Source: Planctomycetota bacterium (GTDB taxonomy: Bacteria; Patescibacteriota; Patescibacteriia; Patescibacteriales; UBA12465). From it: a stretch of 12,263 nucleotides of DNA. Positions 1 to 7,066 of this stretch are shown piece by piece. Location of the stretch: positions 1 to 12,263 of the forward strand of contig JALOQQ010000018.1 in assembly GCA_025453315.1 (NCBI GenBank), in the 5' to 3' direction. How positions within the stretch are numbered: the stretch's first letter is position 1; the number at the start of each line of letters is the position of its first letter. The position numbers and the translations under genes are program-made. The notes beneath the pieces are model-generated. The model worked only from the letters and a program-made list of their open reading frames with translations. It had not been told where the DNA came from and made no database searches.

Positions 1-223
1 TAAGAATTTTTTTGATATTTTTTTTCTGTAAATCCACTAAAATTCTAGTATCGCTATAAGGATTACTTAAACTTTCTAAATCAAATTCTTCTTTAGCGTT
101 TTTATCTAATTTTTCGTATTTCTTTTTAGCTTTGTTTAAATAATTCTTTGCTTTTTCTTGACCGCGTAAATCAGAATTAATACCCAATTTAATAGCCAAT
201 TCGTAAATTTGTTTTGTAGTCAT
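1..223 (-). CDS. NIF3-like (DUF34) family protein, N-terminal part only
   Basis: An open frame runs from ATG at 223-221 off the left edge, giving 74 codons without a stop. The protein begins MTTKQIYELAIKLGI, then has a Lys/Glu-rich helical stretch (residues about 22-48) and the motif NPYSDTRIL at residues 55-62. This opening resembles the N-terminal extension I recall from NIF3/Ngg1-interacting-factor-like proteins of Patescibacteria, where a segment like NPYxDTRI precedes the metal-binding NIF3 core. The core with its His/Glu metal ligands lies outside the window, so the family call rests on the N-terminus only. NIF3 proteins are di-metal hexameric proteins of unsettled function. An SD-like AAGGA (244-248) sits about 20 bases upstream of the ATG, separated from it by a perfect 6-bp inverted repeat (228-243). 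A minus-strand promoter candidate lies at 284-312. The coding call is firm; the family name is moderate. Confidence 0.6.
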   Translation of the reverse strand, partial: MTTKQIYELAIKLGINSDLRGQEKAKNYLNKAKKKYEKLDKNAKEEFDLESLSNPYSDTRILVDLQKKNIKKIL

Positions 224-283
224 ATAGTTAAAGTTTACTTTAATCCTTATTTTTTAATTACTTAAACGACACCGGACTATGTC

Positions 284-312
284 ATTTTAGCATCTTTCAA
301 AAAAAATATAAA
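284..312 (-). promoter_or_regulatory. Candidate extended -10 promoter for the NIF3-like gene
   Basis: On the minus strand TAAAAT (284-289) is preceded by TGC, an extended -10 element (TGN before the hexamer). At 17 bases spacing lies TTTATA (307-312), a 4/6 match to the -35 consensus. The same TGC plus -10 arrangement occurs at the secA promoter in this window. The implied transcript would have a leader of about 50 bases. Confidence 0.45.
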
Positions 313-341
313 TTGACAAAAATATAATAAAATTATAACAT
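313..341 (+). promoter_or_regulatory. Candidate promoter for the 95-aa plus-strand gene
   Basis: A perfect -35 hexamer TTGACA lies at 313-318. With 15-17 bases spacing, the possible -10 hexamers are TATAAC (334-339) or TAACAT (336-341), both imperfect. A perfect TATAAT (323-328) lies between but would need an A-tract at 300-305 as its -35. The elements overlap the divergent minus-strand promoter at 284-312, so the two genes may share control. Which -10 is used cannot be decided by eye in sequence this AT-rich. Confidence 0.35.
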
Positions 342-381
342 CAAAATAACAATTTAATAGTTTAATTTAAAATTTGATGCC

Positions 382-669
382 ATGAGAACAACTAGCGAAT
401 TACCAGGGATTAATCTTAGTGTTACCGAATTAGTTAATGACGTAACCCTCCAAGAGGACGTTCCCACCTTTAAAATGGTGCAAAAATTCTTGTTACAAAA
501 AAACATTGTACAGCCAAATTTGTTCTTTTTTAGAAAAGCAAATAATTGCATTGGCATACTCAAAGCTTGCGGTCATAATATAACAGTTTTAAGAGTTCCC
601 CAAAACAGAAAAAGATTACCGAAGCCAGAGTTTATGATGAAAGAAGCAATATTGCTAAATCTAGCCTAA
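382..669 (+). CDS. Hypothetical protein, 95 aa
   Basis: This is the only plausible plus-strand gene. ATG at 382 opens 95 codons ending in TAA; an in-frame TAG lies at 358-360, so no upstream start is possible. I recognise no family. The protein has no membrane segment or signal peptide. It has a hydrophobic middle (QPNLFFFRKANNCIGILKACG, residues about 44-64 in outline) and a basic segment near residues 72-81 (VPQNRKRLPKP), so a small globular, possibly nucleic-acid-contacting protein is conceivable but not shown. No SD is visible before the ATG. Support for a real gene is the promoter-like TTGACA upstream and the bidirectional terminator 22 bases past its stop. A competing 69-aa minus-strand frame over 354-563 has no such signals and a Phe/Cys-rich composition typical of antisense shadows. 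Confidence 0.55.
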   Translation: MRTTSELPGINLSVTELVNDVTLQEDVPTFKMVQKFLLQKNIVQPNLFFFRKANNCIGILKACGHNITVLRVPQNRKRLPKPEFMMKEAILLNLA

Positions 670-690
670 CTAGTCTAATAAAGAGAAAAA

Positions 691-734
691 AATAAAAAAA
701 GGATGGTGTTATCAAACTCCATCCTTCTTTTTTT
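691..734. terminator. Bidirectional intrinsic terminator between the 95-aa gene and ileS
   Basis: An 8-bp stem AAGGATGG (699-706) / CCATCCTT (719-726) can be extended past one T/T mismatch by GTT (708-710) / AAC (715-717), leaving a 4-base loop. A T-run follows on the plus strand (728-734), and the A-tract at 691-700 gives a U-run on the minus strand. It therefore suits both converging genes. Confidence 0.85.
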
Positions 735-750
735 AAAAACAATAAAATAA

Positions 751-3714
751 TTAAATTTTTTCAATACTAATAATTATCTGCTCTTCTTCAATTTTTACTT
801 CTTTTACAAACGTGCCATTAATTAAATCGGAAACCAAATTTATTTCATTACTAAGTGTATCTTTTTTAATTTCTTCTTCTAAACTAGCAATCATTTCCTT
901 TAAATTAATACTAAAACCAGAAATAGATATTTTAGCTCTATCCTGAAGGGTAAAACCAGCTTCCTTGCGCAACATATTAATAAAACGCACTAGTTCCCTT
1001 TTTAGACCTTCACGCTTCAATTCTGGAGTTAATTCGGTATCTAAAGAAACTAGTAAAGCGCCATCACTAGAAACTAATTCCACCTCCTGAACATTAAGTT
1101 CGTCGCGCACTAATTCTAAATAATAACTCTCTAAACTTTTAGTACTATGAATAATAGTTTTACTTAACATCTGCCTTATTTTAATACCCGACTTATCTCT
1201 CTCCGCCAAACCAAGTTCTACTATTTTTCTAACTAATTCCATTTTTTCCAAAACTTCACTATCAATATGTTCAATCTTCGGCCATTCCTCTAAGTGCACG
1301 GAACGATTATCTTCTTTTAAATTATGGCCACTCATTTTTTGCCATAAAGTCTCTGACATAAAAGGCATAAAAGGAGCCATTAATTTAGAAAGGCGCAATA
1401 AAATAAAGCCTGTTGTCCTTAAGGCGGAAAGTTTATCCTTCTCATCATCGCCCTTAAAACGATCTCGACTGCGACGAATATACCAAGTTGATAATTCATT
1501 TATAAACTCAGGGATTTCACGAGCTGATTCATAAACATGGTAAACATTTAACTCTTCAGAAATCTTCTGGGTAAGCATGTTTAATTTAGCAATAATCCAT
1601 TTATCTAGAACGTTATGACTTTCTGGAGCAACTTCAAAGGCCATTTGCTCAGAAGCTTGATCAGCGTACATTTTATAAAAAGTATAAACATTCCAAAGCA
1701 ACATGATGTTTTTTCTAAATACTTCTTTAACATCTTCTAAATCATAGCGTTTACCTTCTCCTGGCTGATTAAGCGTATACATATGCATACGAACAGCATC
1801 GACACCAAACTGATTTATTACATCCCAAGGACTAATAACATTGCCCTTAGATTTACTCATCTTTTTTCCAAGTTTATCATTAATATGCCCCAAACAAATA
1901 ACATTCTTATAAGGAGCGCCTTTATCTAATAAGGTACTAATAGCCAATAAAGTATAGAACCAACCTCTAGTCTGATCGATAGCCTCACAAATATAATCAG
2001 CCGGATAAGCCAAATTATTATCGATTAATTCTTTATTCTCAAAAGGATAATGGTGTTGAGAAAAAGGCATTGAACCAGAATCAAACCAAACATCTAATAC
2101 CGCCTTATCGCGTATCATCTGACCACCACAAACACAAGTGAATTTTACTTCATCAATATAGGGCTTATGTAAATCTGGTAATTCTTTTTCTAACTCCGAA
2201 CACGAACCAACGCATTTAATTTGACCGCATTTTTCACATTCCCAAATAGGCAATGGCGCCCCCCAATAACGTTCACGAGAGATAGCCCAGTCTTTAATAT
2301 TATTCAACCACTCACCAAAGCGTCCTTCTTTAATATGCTCTGGAATCCAATTTATTTTTTCATTATTAGCAATCAACTTGTCTTTTAAAGCAGACATTTT
2401 GATAAACCAAGAGTCCTTAGCATAATATAATAATGGTGTATCACAACGCCAACAAAATGGATAATCATGATCATACATTTCCTGAGCAAACAATAAATGA
2501 TTTACTTTCAAATACTTCATGATTAAACCTTCTGTATCTTTATCTTTAACAAATTTACCGGCTAATTCGTAAGAAGCCAAATCTTCAGTAAATTTACCTT
2601 CTTCAGTAACCGAATGCACCTTAGGTAAGTCTATTTTTTCGCCCAGACTATAATCATCTTCACCATACATAACAGCCGTATGAACCACGCCTGTACCATC
2701 AGTTGTAGTAACAAAATCAGCCTCGGCTACATAATGAGCTTTCTTACCAGAATTTAAAATGCCGGCAATATTAAAAAGTGGTTTATACTCCACACCTATT
2801 AGATCAGAACCTTTTAATTCAGAAATAACTTCGTAAGAACCTTCTTTAACAACTGAAGATAATCTTTCTTTAGCCAAAATATAAACTCCTTTAATTACTT
2901 CTTCAGAATCTTCTTTTTTAATCGTAACTTCATGTTTTATTTTTACGTAATCAATGTTCTTGCCAATAGCTAAAGCGACGTTGCCTGGCAAAGTCCAAGG
3001 AGTAGTGGTCCAAGCCAGAATCATTTCTCCTGGCTGAACGACATTATTTCCCTTAGTTATTTCAAATTTTATATAAACTGAACGATCCTTAACTAATTTA
3101 TATCCCTGAGCCACTTCATGACTAGAAAGTGCCGTACCACAGCGCGGACAATGAGGCACCACCTTATGACCCTTATAAATCAAACCCTTATCATAAACCT
3201 GCTTAATAATATTCCAGATAGACTCAATATAATTATTCTCATAAGTAATATAGGGGTTATTCAAATCAACCCAAAAAGCAGTGCGTTTAGTTAATTTTTC
3301 CCACTCATCTTTGAACTTCCAAACGCTTTCACGACATTTTTTATTAAAAGCCTCTATGCCATATTTTTCAATATCGGGTTTACCGGAAATATTTAATTCT
3401 TTTTCTACCTGTAACTCTACTGGCAATCCATGTGTATCCCAACCAGCTTTTCTTTTTACGCAATAACCATTCATGGTTTTATAGCGTGGCAAAACATCTT
3501 TAAAGGAACGAGCGAGAACATGATGAATACCGGGCATGCCGTTAGCGGTTGGCGGGCCCTCAAAAAAAACATATTCTCCTTGCGGAGCTTCTTTGTTAAC
3601 TGATTTATTGAAAATTTGAGCGCGATCCCAAAACTGCAAAACCTCTTCCTCTAATTGAGGAAAACTGGTACGCGTTGACTGACTTACTTCTTCTGATTGT
3701 TTTTCTTGATTCAT
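751..3714 (-). CDS. ileS: Isoleucine--tRNA ligase, type 2 (IleRS2)
   Basis: The 987-aa cytoplasmic class Ia synthetase charges tRNA-Ile with isoleucine. The Rossmann catalytic domain begins with PPTANGMPGIHHV (residues 54-66). Here the usual HIGH signature reads GIHH (62-65), an exchange of the first and third positions. KMSKS is intact (618-622). The CP1 editing domain shows WTTTPWTLPGN (235-245) and GTGVVHTA followed by GEDDY (340-355). Cys pairs at about 189-192, 421-424 and 493-504/527-529 suit zinc sites. An anticodon-binding helical domain spans about 700-850, and a small C-terminal domain carries ELTPELKREGLKREL (894-908), as in type 2 enzymes. The C-terminal zinc ribbon of type 1 is absent. 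The start is set by family alignment; an SD-like AAGGGGAAG lies about 30 bases upstream beyond a perfect 7-bp hairpin (3719-3736). The gene follows uppP by 41 bases, probably in one transcript. No T-box is possible in so short a gap. Confidence 0.97.
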   Translation of the reverse strand: MNQEKQSEEVSQSTRTSFPQLEEEVLQFWDRAQIFNKSVNKEAPQGEYVFFEGPPTANGMPGIHHVLARSFKDVLPRYKTMNGYCVKRKAGWDTHGLPVELQVEKELNISGKPDIEKYGIEAFNKKCRESVWKFKDEWEKLTKRTAFWVDLNNPYITYENNYIESIWNIIKQVYDKGLIYKGHKVVPHCPRCGTALSSHEVAQGYKLVKDRSVYIKFEITKGNNVVQPGEMILAWTTTPWTLPGNVALAIGKNIDYVKIKHEVTIKKEDSEEVIKGVYILAKERLSSVVKEGSYEVISELKGSDLIGVEYKPLFNIAGILNSGKKAHYVAEADFVTTTDGTGVVHTAVMYGEDDYSLGEKIDLPKVHSVTEEGKFTEDLASYELAGKFVKDKDTEGLIMKYLKVNHLLFAQEMYDHDYPFCWRCDTPLLYYAKDSWFIKMSALKDKLIANNEKINWIPEHIKEGRFGEWLNNIKDWAISRERYWGAPLPIWECEKCGQIKCVGSCSELEKELPDLHKPYIDEVKFTCVCGGQMIRDKAVLDVWFDSGSMPFSQHHYPFENKELIDNNLAYPADYICEAIDQTRGWFYTLLAISTLLDKGAPYKNVICLGHINDKLGKKMSKSKGNVISPWDVINQFGVDAVRMHMYTLNQPGEGKRYDLEDVKEVFRKNIMLLWNVYTFYKMYADQASEQMAFEVAPESHNVLDKWIIAKLNMLTQKISEELNVYHVYESAREIPEFINELSTWYIRRSRDRFKGDDEKDKLSALRTTGFILLRLSKLMAPFMPFMSETLWQKMSGHNLKEDNRSVHLEEWPKIEHIDSEVLEKMELVRKIVELGLAERDKSGIKIRQMLSKTIIHSTKSLESYYLELVRDELNVQEVELVSSDGALLVSLDTELTPELKREGLKRELVRFINMLRKEAGFTLQDRAKISISGFSINLKEMIASLEEEIKKDTLSNEINLVSDLINGTFVKEVKIEEEQIIISIEKI

Positions 3715-3755
3715 ATAATTAATAACTATTTATTAAAATTAAACTTCCCCTTATT

Positions 3756-4532
3756 CTATAATAAAAATAAGAAAAAAAGCAAACCAGCAATAATTCTATA
3801 AATACCAAAGGGAATAAAATTATTTTTACGAATATAGTGTAATAAAAATTTAATACTTAATAAAGCAACAATAAAAGAAATAATAAAACCAACGACTAAA
3901 TAATTAATATTGGCTACTGAAAAAGCTGATAAATTTTTTACTAGCACTAAGGCCGAAGCAGCCAACATGGTCGGCACGGCTAAAAGAAAAGAAAATTCTA
4001 CAATCATCTTTCTTCTTAAGCCCAAAGATAATCCACCAATAATAGTGGCTGCTGAGCGTGAGACACCAGGAATCATGGCTATTGCTTGAAAAAGTCCTAT
4101 TAAAAGACAATTTTTATAAGAAATATTATCTAATTCTTGATCGGAAGTTTCCTCTTTGTGTTTCTTAGAATAAAAATATTCAAAAATAATTAAAAATAAT
4201 CCACCCAAAATCAAAGTCCAGGAAATAAGCGTGTAACTTTCCATGAGGTAGGTTTTGATTATTTTATAAAATACTAAACCTAAAACAGCTGTGGGCAAAA
4301 AAGCGACCAATAACTTTTTTAATAGAGACCAAGATAAAAATTTACGCCAATACAAAACCAAAACCGCTAAAATTGAACCAAATTGAATAATAACCTCAAA
4401 AGCCTTAGCAAAATCATTTTGATTAATTTGCAATAATTTCCCAGTGAACATTAAATGAGCCGTTGAAGAAATTGGCAAAAATTCAGATATTCCTTGAACC
4501 AAGCCCATAATAGCCGCACTTATATTATCCAT
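3756..4532 (-). CDS. uppP: Undecaprenyl-diphosphatase (BacA/UppP family)
   Basis: This 258-aa integral membrane enzyme removes a phosphate from undecaprenyl pyrophosphate, regenerating the carrier lipid for peptidoglycan and surface glycan assembly. The length is normal for the family. The two family signatures are present. The first is QGISE-FLPISS-AH at residues 13-26, giving the (E/Q)xxxE motif Q13/E17 and conserved H26. The second is PGVSRSAAT at residues 155-163, including R159. The C-terminal IPFGIYRIIAG (240-250) is also typical. About seven to eight hydrophobic segments are visible (for example 47-62, 77-90, 103-120, 141-153, 180-199, 211-230, 243-258). A charged loop, about 122-140, separates the two halves. 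The start MDNISAAIMGLVQG matches the usual family start. Overproduction of this family gives bacitracin tolerance in other bacteria. It is first in an apparent uppP-ileS unit. The stop is TAG. Confidence 0.96.
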   Translation of the reverse strand: MDNISAAIMGLVQGISEFLPISSTAHLMFTGKLLQINQNDFAKAFEVIIQFGSILAVLVLYWRKFLSWSLLKKLLVAFLPTAVLGLVFYKIIKTYLMESYTLISWTLILGGLFLIIFEYFYSKKHKEETSDQELDNISYKNCLLIGLFQAIAMIPGVSRSAATIIGGLSLGLRRKMIVEFSFLLAVPTMLAASALVLVKNLSAFSVANINYLVVGFIISFIVALLSIKFLLHYIRKNNFIPFGIYRIIAGLLFFLFLL

Positions 4533-4571
4533 AGTATTTAATAATACCTAATATTTATAAACAATATTACT

Positions 4572-4600
4572 ATTATATAGGAAATTAACCAAGAAAAAAA
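4572..4600 (-). promoter_or_regulatory. Candidate uppP-ileS promoter
   Basis: A perfect TATAAT lies on the minus strand at 4572-4577, about 40 bases upstream of the uppP ATG. The -35 position (4595-4600) holds only TTTTTT, which is the T-tract of the upstream terminator. With so poor a -35 the promoter is uncertain, but the terminator just upstream implies that uppP needs its own. Confidence 0.35.
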
Positions 4601-4619
4601 GGCCACCATGTAGCCTTTT
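4591..4619 (-). terminator. Intrinsic terminator after the 210-aa gene
   Basis: A 10-bp stem with a 3-base loop (4597-4606 / 4610-4619, one T-G wobble) has the GC-rich core GGC/GCC. On the minus strand it is followed by a run of seven T residues (4594-4600). It lies 28 bases beyond the TAG stop of the 210-aa gene. A weaker T-rich tail on the plus side could give some activity there too. Confidence 0.88.
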
Positions 4620-4646
4620 ATATTTATTTATAATCTTTTGTATTTA

Positions 4647-5279
4647 CTAACAAATTATCTCGGTTACAACACCAGGAGTTTCTCGAGAAAAACTTCTAAA
4701 AGTATTAAAACAAATACTCATTCCGCCCTTAAAAGACTTAAGTTCGAAAGTTAGTTTATTATACTTTTCAATTTCGGTTTCCCCTAAACATTCATCTTGT
4801 AACCAAACATTTTTTTTATCTCGCATTAAAGATATTAGCAATGCTTCAAGAATAACACTATCCTTAACTTGAGAGAGATTAGAATGAAAAACATTGTTTA
4901 ATAATTTAAAATTAATAAGATGCCAACCAGGCGTCACTGGCTTTTCGATATTTAAGTAAAATTTAAAATCATCACTATCAATATCAGACGGCAAAATAGT
5001 ATTAATGCCATTTTTCTTAGCAAAGTTAAATTGCTCAACCAATGAGGATCCGGAATGAAAAACCGCAAAATAATTTGTTTCTTTTAAATCGTTATTATCA
5101 AAGCAATTATCCAAAACTGCACTTGGCACAAAAAATTCATCTGGATTTGGTAAATTTTGAAAATTTTTAATTGGAAAATAATAATTAGCCTCAGCTGGGG
5201 AGATAATTCTATCGCGACCCAACATTTTCATTAAATCACTGGAAGAAAAGCTACTAGTTTGCGTAATTACTGTTCTCAT
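4647..5279 (-). CDS. Hypothetical protein, 210 aa
   Basis: I cannot assign a family. The protein is soluble-looking, with no signal peptide or membrane segment. A Ser/Thr-rich N-terminus (residues 4-14) is followed by a segment with PIKNFQNLPNPDEFFVPS (36-53). The C-terminal half contains TPGWHLINFK (116-125), a helix VILEALLISLMRD (142-154), KNVWLQDECLG (156-166) and a beta-rich end (175-208). The PGWxLI core followed by a conserved helix loosely recalls a group of small uncharacterised Patescibacteria proteins I have seen; this is a weak impression, not an assignment. The gene stands alone: a near-consensus promoter (5347-5375) drives it and a strong terminator (4591-4619) closes it. The leader of about 60 bases holds AGGA (5312-5315), then a 6-bp hairpin (5292-5307), then the ATG, with no SD at normal spacing. 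The stop is TAG. Confidence 0.8.
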   Translation of the reverse strand: MRTVITQTSSFSSSDLMKMLGRDRIISPAEANYYFPIKNFQNLPNPDEFFVPSAVLDNCFDNNDLKETNYFAVFHSGSSLVEQFNFAKKNGINTILPSDIDSDDFKFYLNIEKPVTPGWHLINFKLLNNVFHSNLSQVKDSVILEALLISLMRDKKNVWLQDECLGETEIEKYNKLTFELKSFKGGMSICFNTFRSFSRETPGVVTEIIC

Positions 5280-5346
5280 GTTTATTAAATTTTTAGTTAT
5301 TACTAAATTTTTCCTAATATTCTATTGTAAAGAAAAAAATCACTTT

Positions 5347-5375
5347 ATTATGAAACAAAATGATAAAAAAGTCAA
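5347..5375 (-). promoter_or_regulatory. Sigma70-type promoter of the 210-aa gene
   Basis: On the minus strand TTGACT (5370-5375) and CATAAT (5347-5352) are separated by exactly 17 bases. Each is a 5/6 match to consensus. The predicted start near 5340 gives a leader of about 60 bases. This is one of the two best promoters in the window. Confidence 0.75.
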
Positions 5376-5391
5376 TACTATTTCAACAAAT

Positions 5392-5874
5392 TTACAAGCC
5401 ATTATTTAAATAAATGGCTGTTTTTTTATTAATATAAGCACTAATCCTTCGTTTTAATGGCGTTATTAACAGATTCATGGCTTCAGATAGTGAACAAAAT
5501 TTATACTCAGTATTTTCGGTTTTATCTAGTTTTATTAATAACTGATTTTCCCTATTTATAACACCGCAATCAAATAAAACTTGGAGTGATTCGCTTTTAT
5601 TAACATTATCAGAAAATTCAGCTGGACGATAATCTAAAGCGGCTAATTTTATTTCGTTTTTTAAATCCAATCCTATTTCTTCTTTTGTTTCCCTAAACAA
5701 AGCCGAACTTAAAGATTCATCTTTTTCTACTACTCCGCCAGGAATCATCCAAGCATTCTTATAATTTGGTTTTAAAATTAAAATTTCTCCCTGCTCATTA
5801 AAAATTAAAGCACCAACCGCCACTCTTTTTTGAGGTAAACTCTGATAATAAAGTTGCGGATCAATAAAGGACAT
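5392..5874 (-). CDS. Nudix hydrolase, 160 aa
   Basis: Nudix enzymes cleave nucleoside diphosphates linked to another group, using divalent metal held by the Nudix box. The box is complete at residues 47-69: G47, E53, then R61-E62 and E65-E66 before G68, matching Gx5Ex7REUxEExGU exactly. The preceding strand region GALIFNEQGEILILKP (21-36) and WMIPGG (42-47) are typical of MutT-like folds. The substrate cannot be read from the sequence. The length is normal for a single-domain member. It is last in the secA-led run and has no clear terminator of its own. The start ATG follows the gene upstream by 64 bases, or by only 7 bases after the next in-frame stop if that gene is read through. GAGGAAA (5911-5917) is SD-like but over 35 bases away, with a 7-bp hairpin (5888-5911) between. 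Confidence 0.93.
   Translation of the reverse strand: MSFIDPQLYYQSLPQKRVAVGALIFNEQGEILILKPNYKNAWMIPGGVVEKDESLSSALFRETKEEIGLDLKNEIKLAALDYRPAEFSDNVNKSESLQVLFDCGVINRENQLLIKLDKTENTEYKFCSLSEAMNLLITPLKRRISAYINKKTAIYLNNGL
5397..5429 (+). terminator. Terminator-like hairpin on the plus strand inside the 3' end of the Nudix gene
   Basis: AGCCATT (5397-5403) pairs with AATGGCT (5413-5419), leaving a 9-base loop, and is followed on the plus strand by G and seven T residues (5421-5427). On the minus strand there is no T-run after the hairpin, so it does not serve the Nudix gene. No recognised plus-strand gene lies upstream. It may stop antisense transcription, or end a short RNA. Confidence 0.5.
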
Positions 5875-5938
5875 AAGTTAATTATTCAAGGGAAATTATT
5901 TGAATTCCCTTTTCCTCAATTTCTTTTTTAGGCCAAAA

Positions 5939-7036
5939 TTATATCTTTAACTTTAATACTTTAACAATATAATCTTGAATATATTTGATTAATTCATTAT
6001 TTCCACCATAAATTCTTTCGGCTTCTGGAATATTTTTTAAAGCCTCTAAATCGGCAGAGAATTTTTTTAATAAATTTTTATCAGCACCTATTTTATCAAA
6101 AAAACTATCGAGATAATTATTAATAACATCTTCTTGAGACATTTCTGTTTCTCCTCTTTCTTTTATTCTGCTATTTTTTATATGAAAAAGATTAAGTAAA
6201 GTTTCTAAATGGGCCGTGATTTGATTAATACTATTAACCCCAGCTTTTTCCTTAGGATAAAGTCCGAAATGATCACAAACACGACAAGCCAAATCTGGAT
6301 CATCGTTATTATAAATCATATTCTCCATTTTTAAATCTTCTAACAATTCACCTTCTAATTCACCATAAAGATAGCCCATAGAATATCCAAGATCAGAGGA
6401 ACAGTCGCCAATATCTAAAAGTGATGATTCTTGATTAGGTAGTGCTGAAATATGTTGAACTAAGTTTTTACCTGGCAAATACTCCTTAGCAATCATCCTT
6501 TGTTTTTTACCAGCAAAATCTCTCTCTAAATAACCATACTTTTTCTGCAAAGCTAAATTACCCTCTCCCTTTTCGTCATAAAAACTACTTTCGACAAAAC
6601 AATTACTATCTTCTTTATTGCCTATATCATAAAGATCGGCGGATAAAGTAAAAACAATATCTTCTCCATCCTTTAAATAACAGTCTATTTTATCGACACG
6701 CCTATTAGTTCCAACTTCTTCGTCTATCTGTTCGACGCTTAATGATTGTGGGGTAATAATTATTTTATCAATATTATCTTTAATAAAGTTTTGATGTGAT
6801 TGACAAATATTTTCTAAAAAAATTTTTTCATTCTCCTGTTTAGTTAAAAGACCAGCTAACATTCTATAATGAATTTGATGTTCTTTCTCTCCTCCGGATA
6901 AATTTAAAAATTCTACTTTCTTAGCAAATTCACGATATTCCTCGGAAATCTCCTCAGCAAAAAATTTATCTATTTCTAATTTATTTTTGTTAATGTCTTT
7001 TTTTGATTTGGGATTGGGAAAACTTTCTTTTATCAT
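5939..7036 (-). CDS. Divergent protein-kinase-fold protein (possible pseudokinase), 365 aa
   Basis: No characterised family is recognised, but the middle of the protein carries a kinase-like core. DLKMEN at 234-239 matches the catalytic-loop pattern DLKxEN of Ser/Thr and APH-type kinases (Asp, Lys, Asn kept). D255-H-F-G258 resembles the metal-binding DFG motif with one inserted residue. AKEYLPGKNL (183-192) resembles a kinase hinge (E-x-x-pG-x-L). The usual His/Arg before the catalytic Asp is replaced (LLED), and I cannot place a glycine-rich loop or the ATP-binding Lys among residues 120-180. The fold is therefore plausible and activity uncertain. The N-terminal 90 residues are helical and charged; the C-terminal 100 are helical. 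There is no membrane segment. The gene lies 30 bases after the HAD-like gene and belongs to the secA run. TGA just upstream in frame fixes the start. The 18 in-frame codons past the TAA look coding (see findings). Confidence 0.75.
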   Translation of the reverse strand: MIKESFPNPKSKKDINKNKLEIDKFFAEEISEEYREFAKKVEFLNLSGGEKEHQIHYRMLAGLLTKQENEKIFLENICQSHQNFIKDNIDKIIITPQSLSVEQIDEEVGTNRRVDKIDCYLKDGEDIVFTLSADLYDIGNKEDSNCFVESSFYDEKGEGNLALQKKYGYLERDFAGKKQRMIAKEYLPGKNLVQHISALPNQESSLLDIGDCSSDLGYSMGYLYGELEGELLEDLKMENMIYNNDDPDLACRVCDHFGLYPKEKAGVNSINQITAHLETLLNLFHIKNSRIKERGETEMSQEDVINNYLDSFFDKIGADKNLLKKFSADLEALKNIPEAERIYGGNNELIKYIQDYIVKVLKLKI

Positions 7037-7066
7037 AGCTTTATTTCAAAATTTTATAATATAAAA

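Noticed and set aside
354..563. A 69-aa open frame on the minus strand opposite the 95-aa gene
   Set aside because: It has a Phe/Cys-rich composition, no promoter or SD, and lies fully antisense to a better supported gene.
3281..3466. Plus-strand open frame inside ileS
   Set aside because: It is antisense to conserved catalytic-domain codons and has no signals of its own.
3715..3755. Possible T-box or other riboswitch before ileS
   Set aside because: The gap to uppP is only 41 bases, too short for such an element; only a small AT hairpin is present.
3904..4110. Second minus-strand frame inside uppP
   Set aside because: It is a shifted reading of conserved UppP codons with an aromatic/Ser-rich sequence; uppP itself is intact, so it is not a frameshift remnant.
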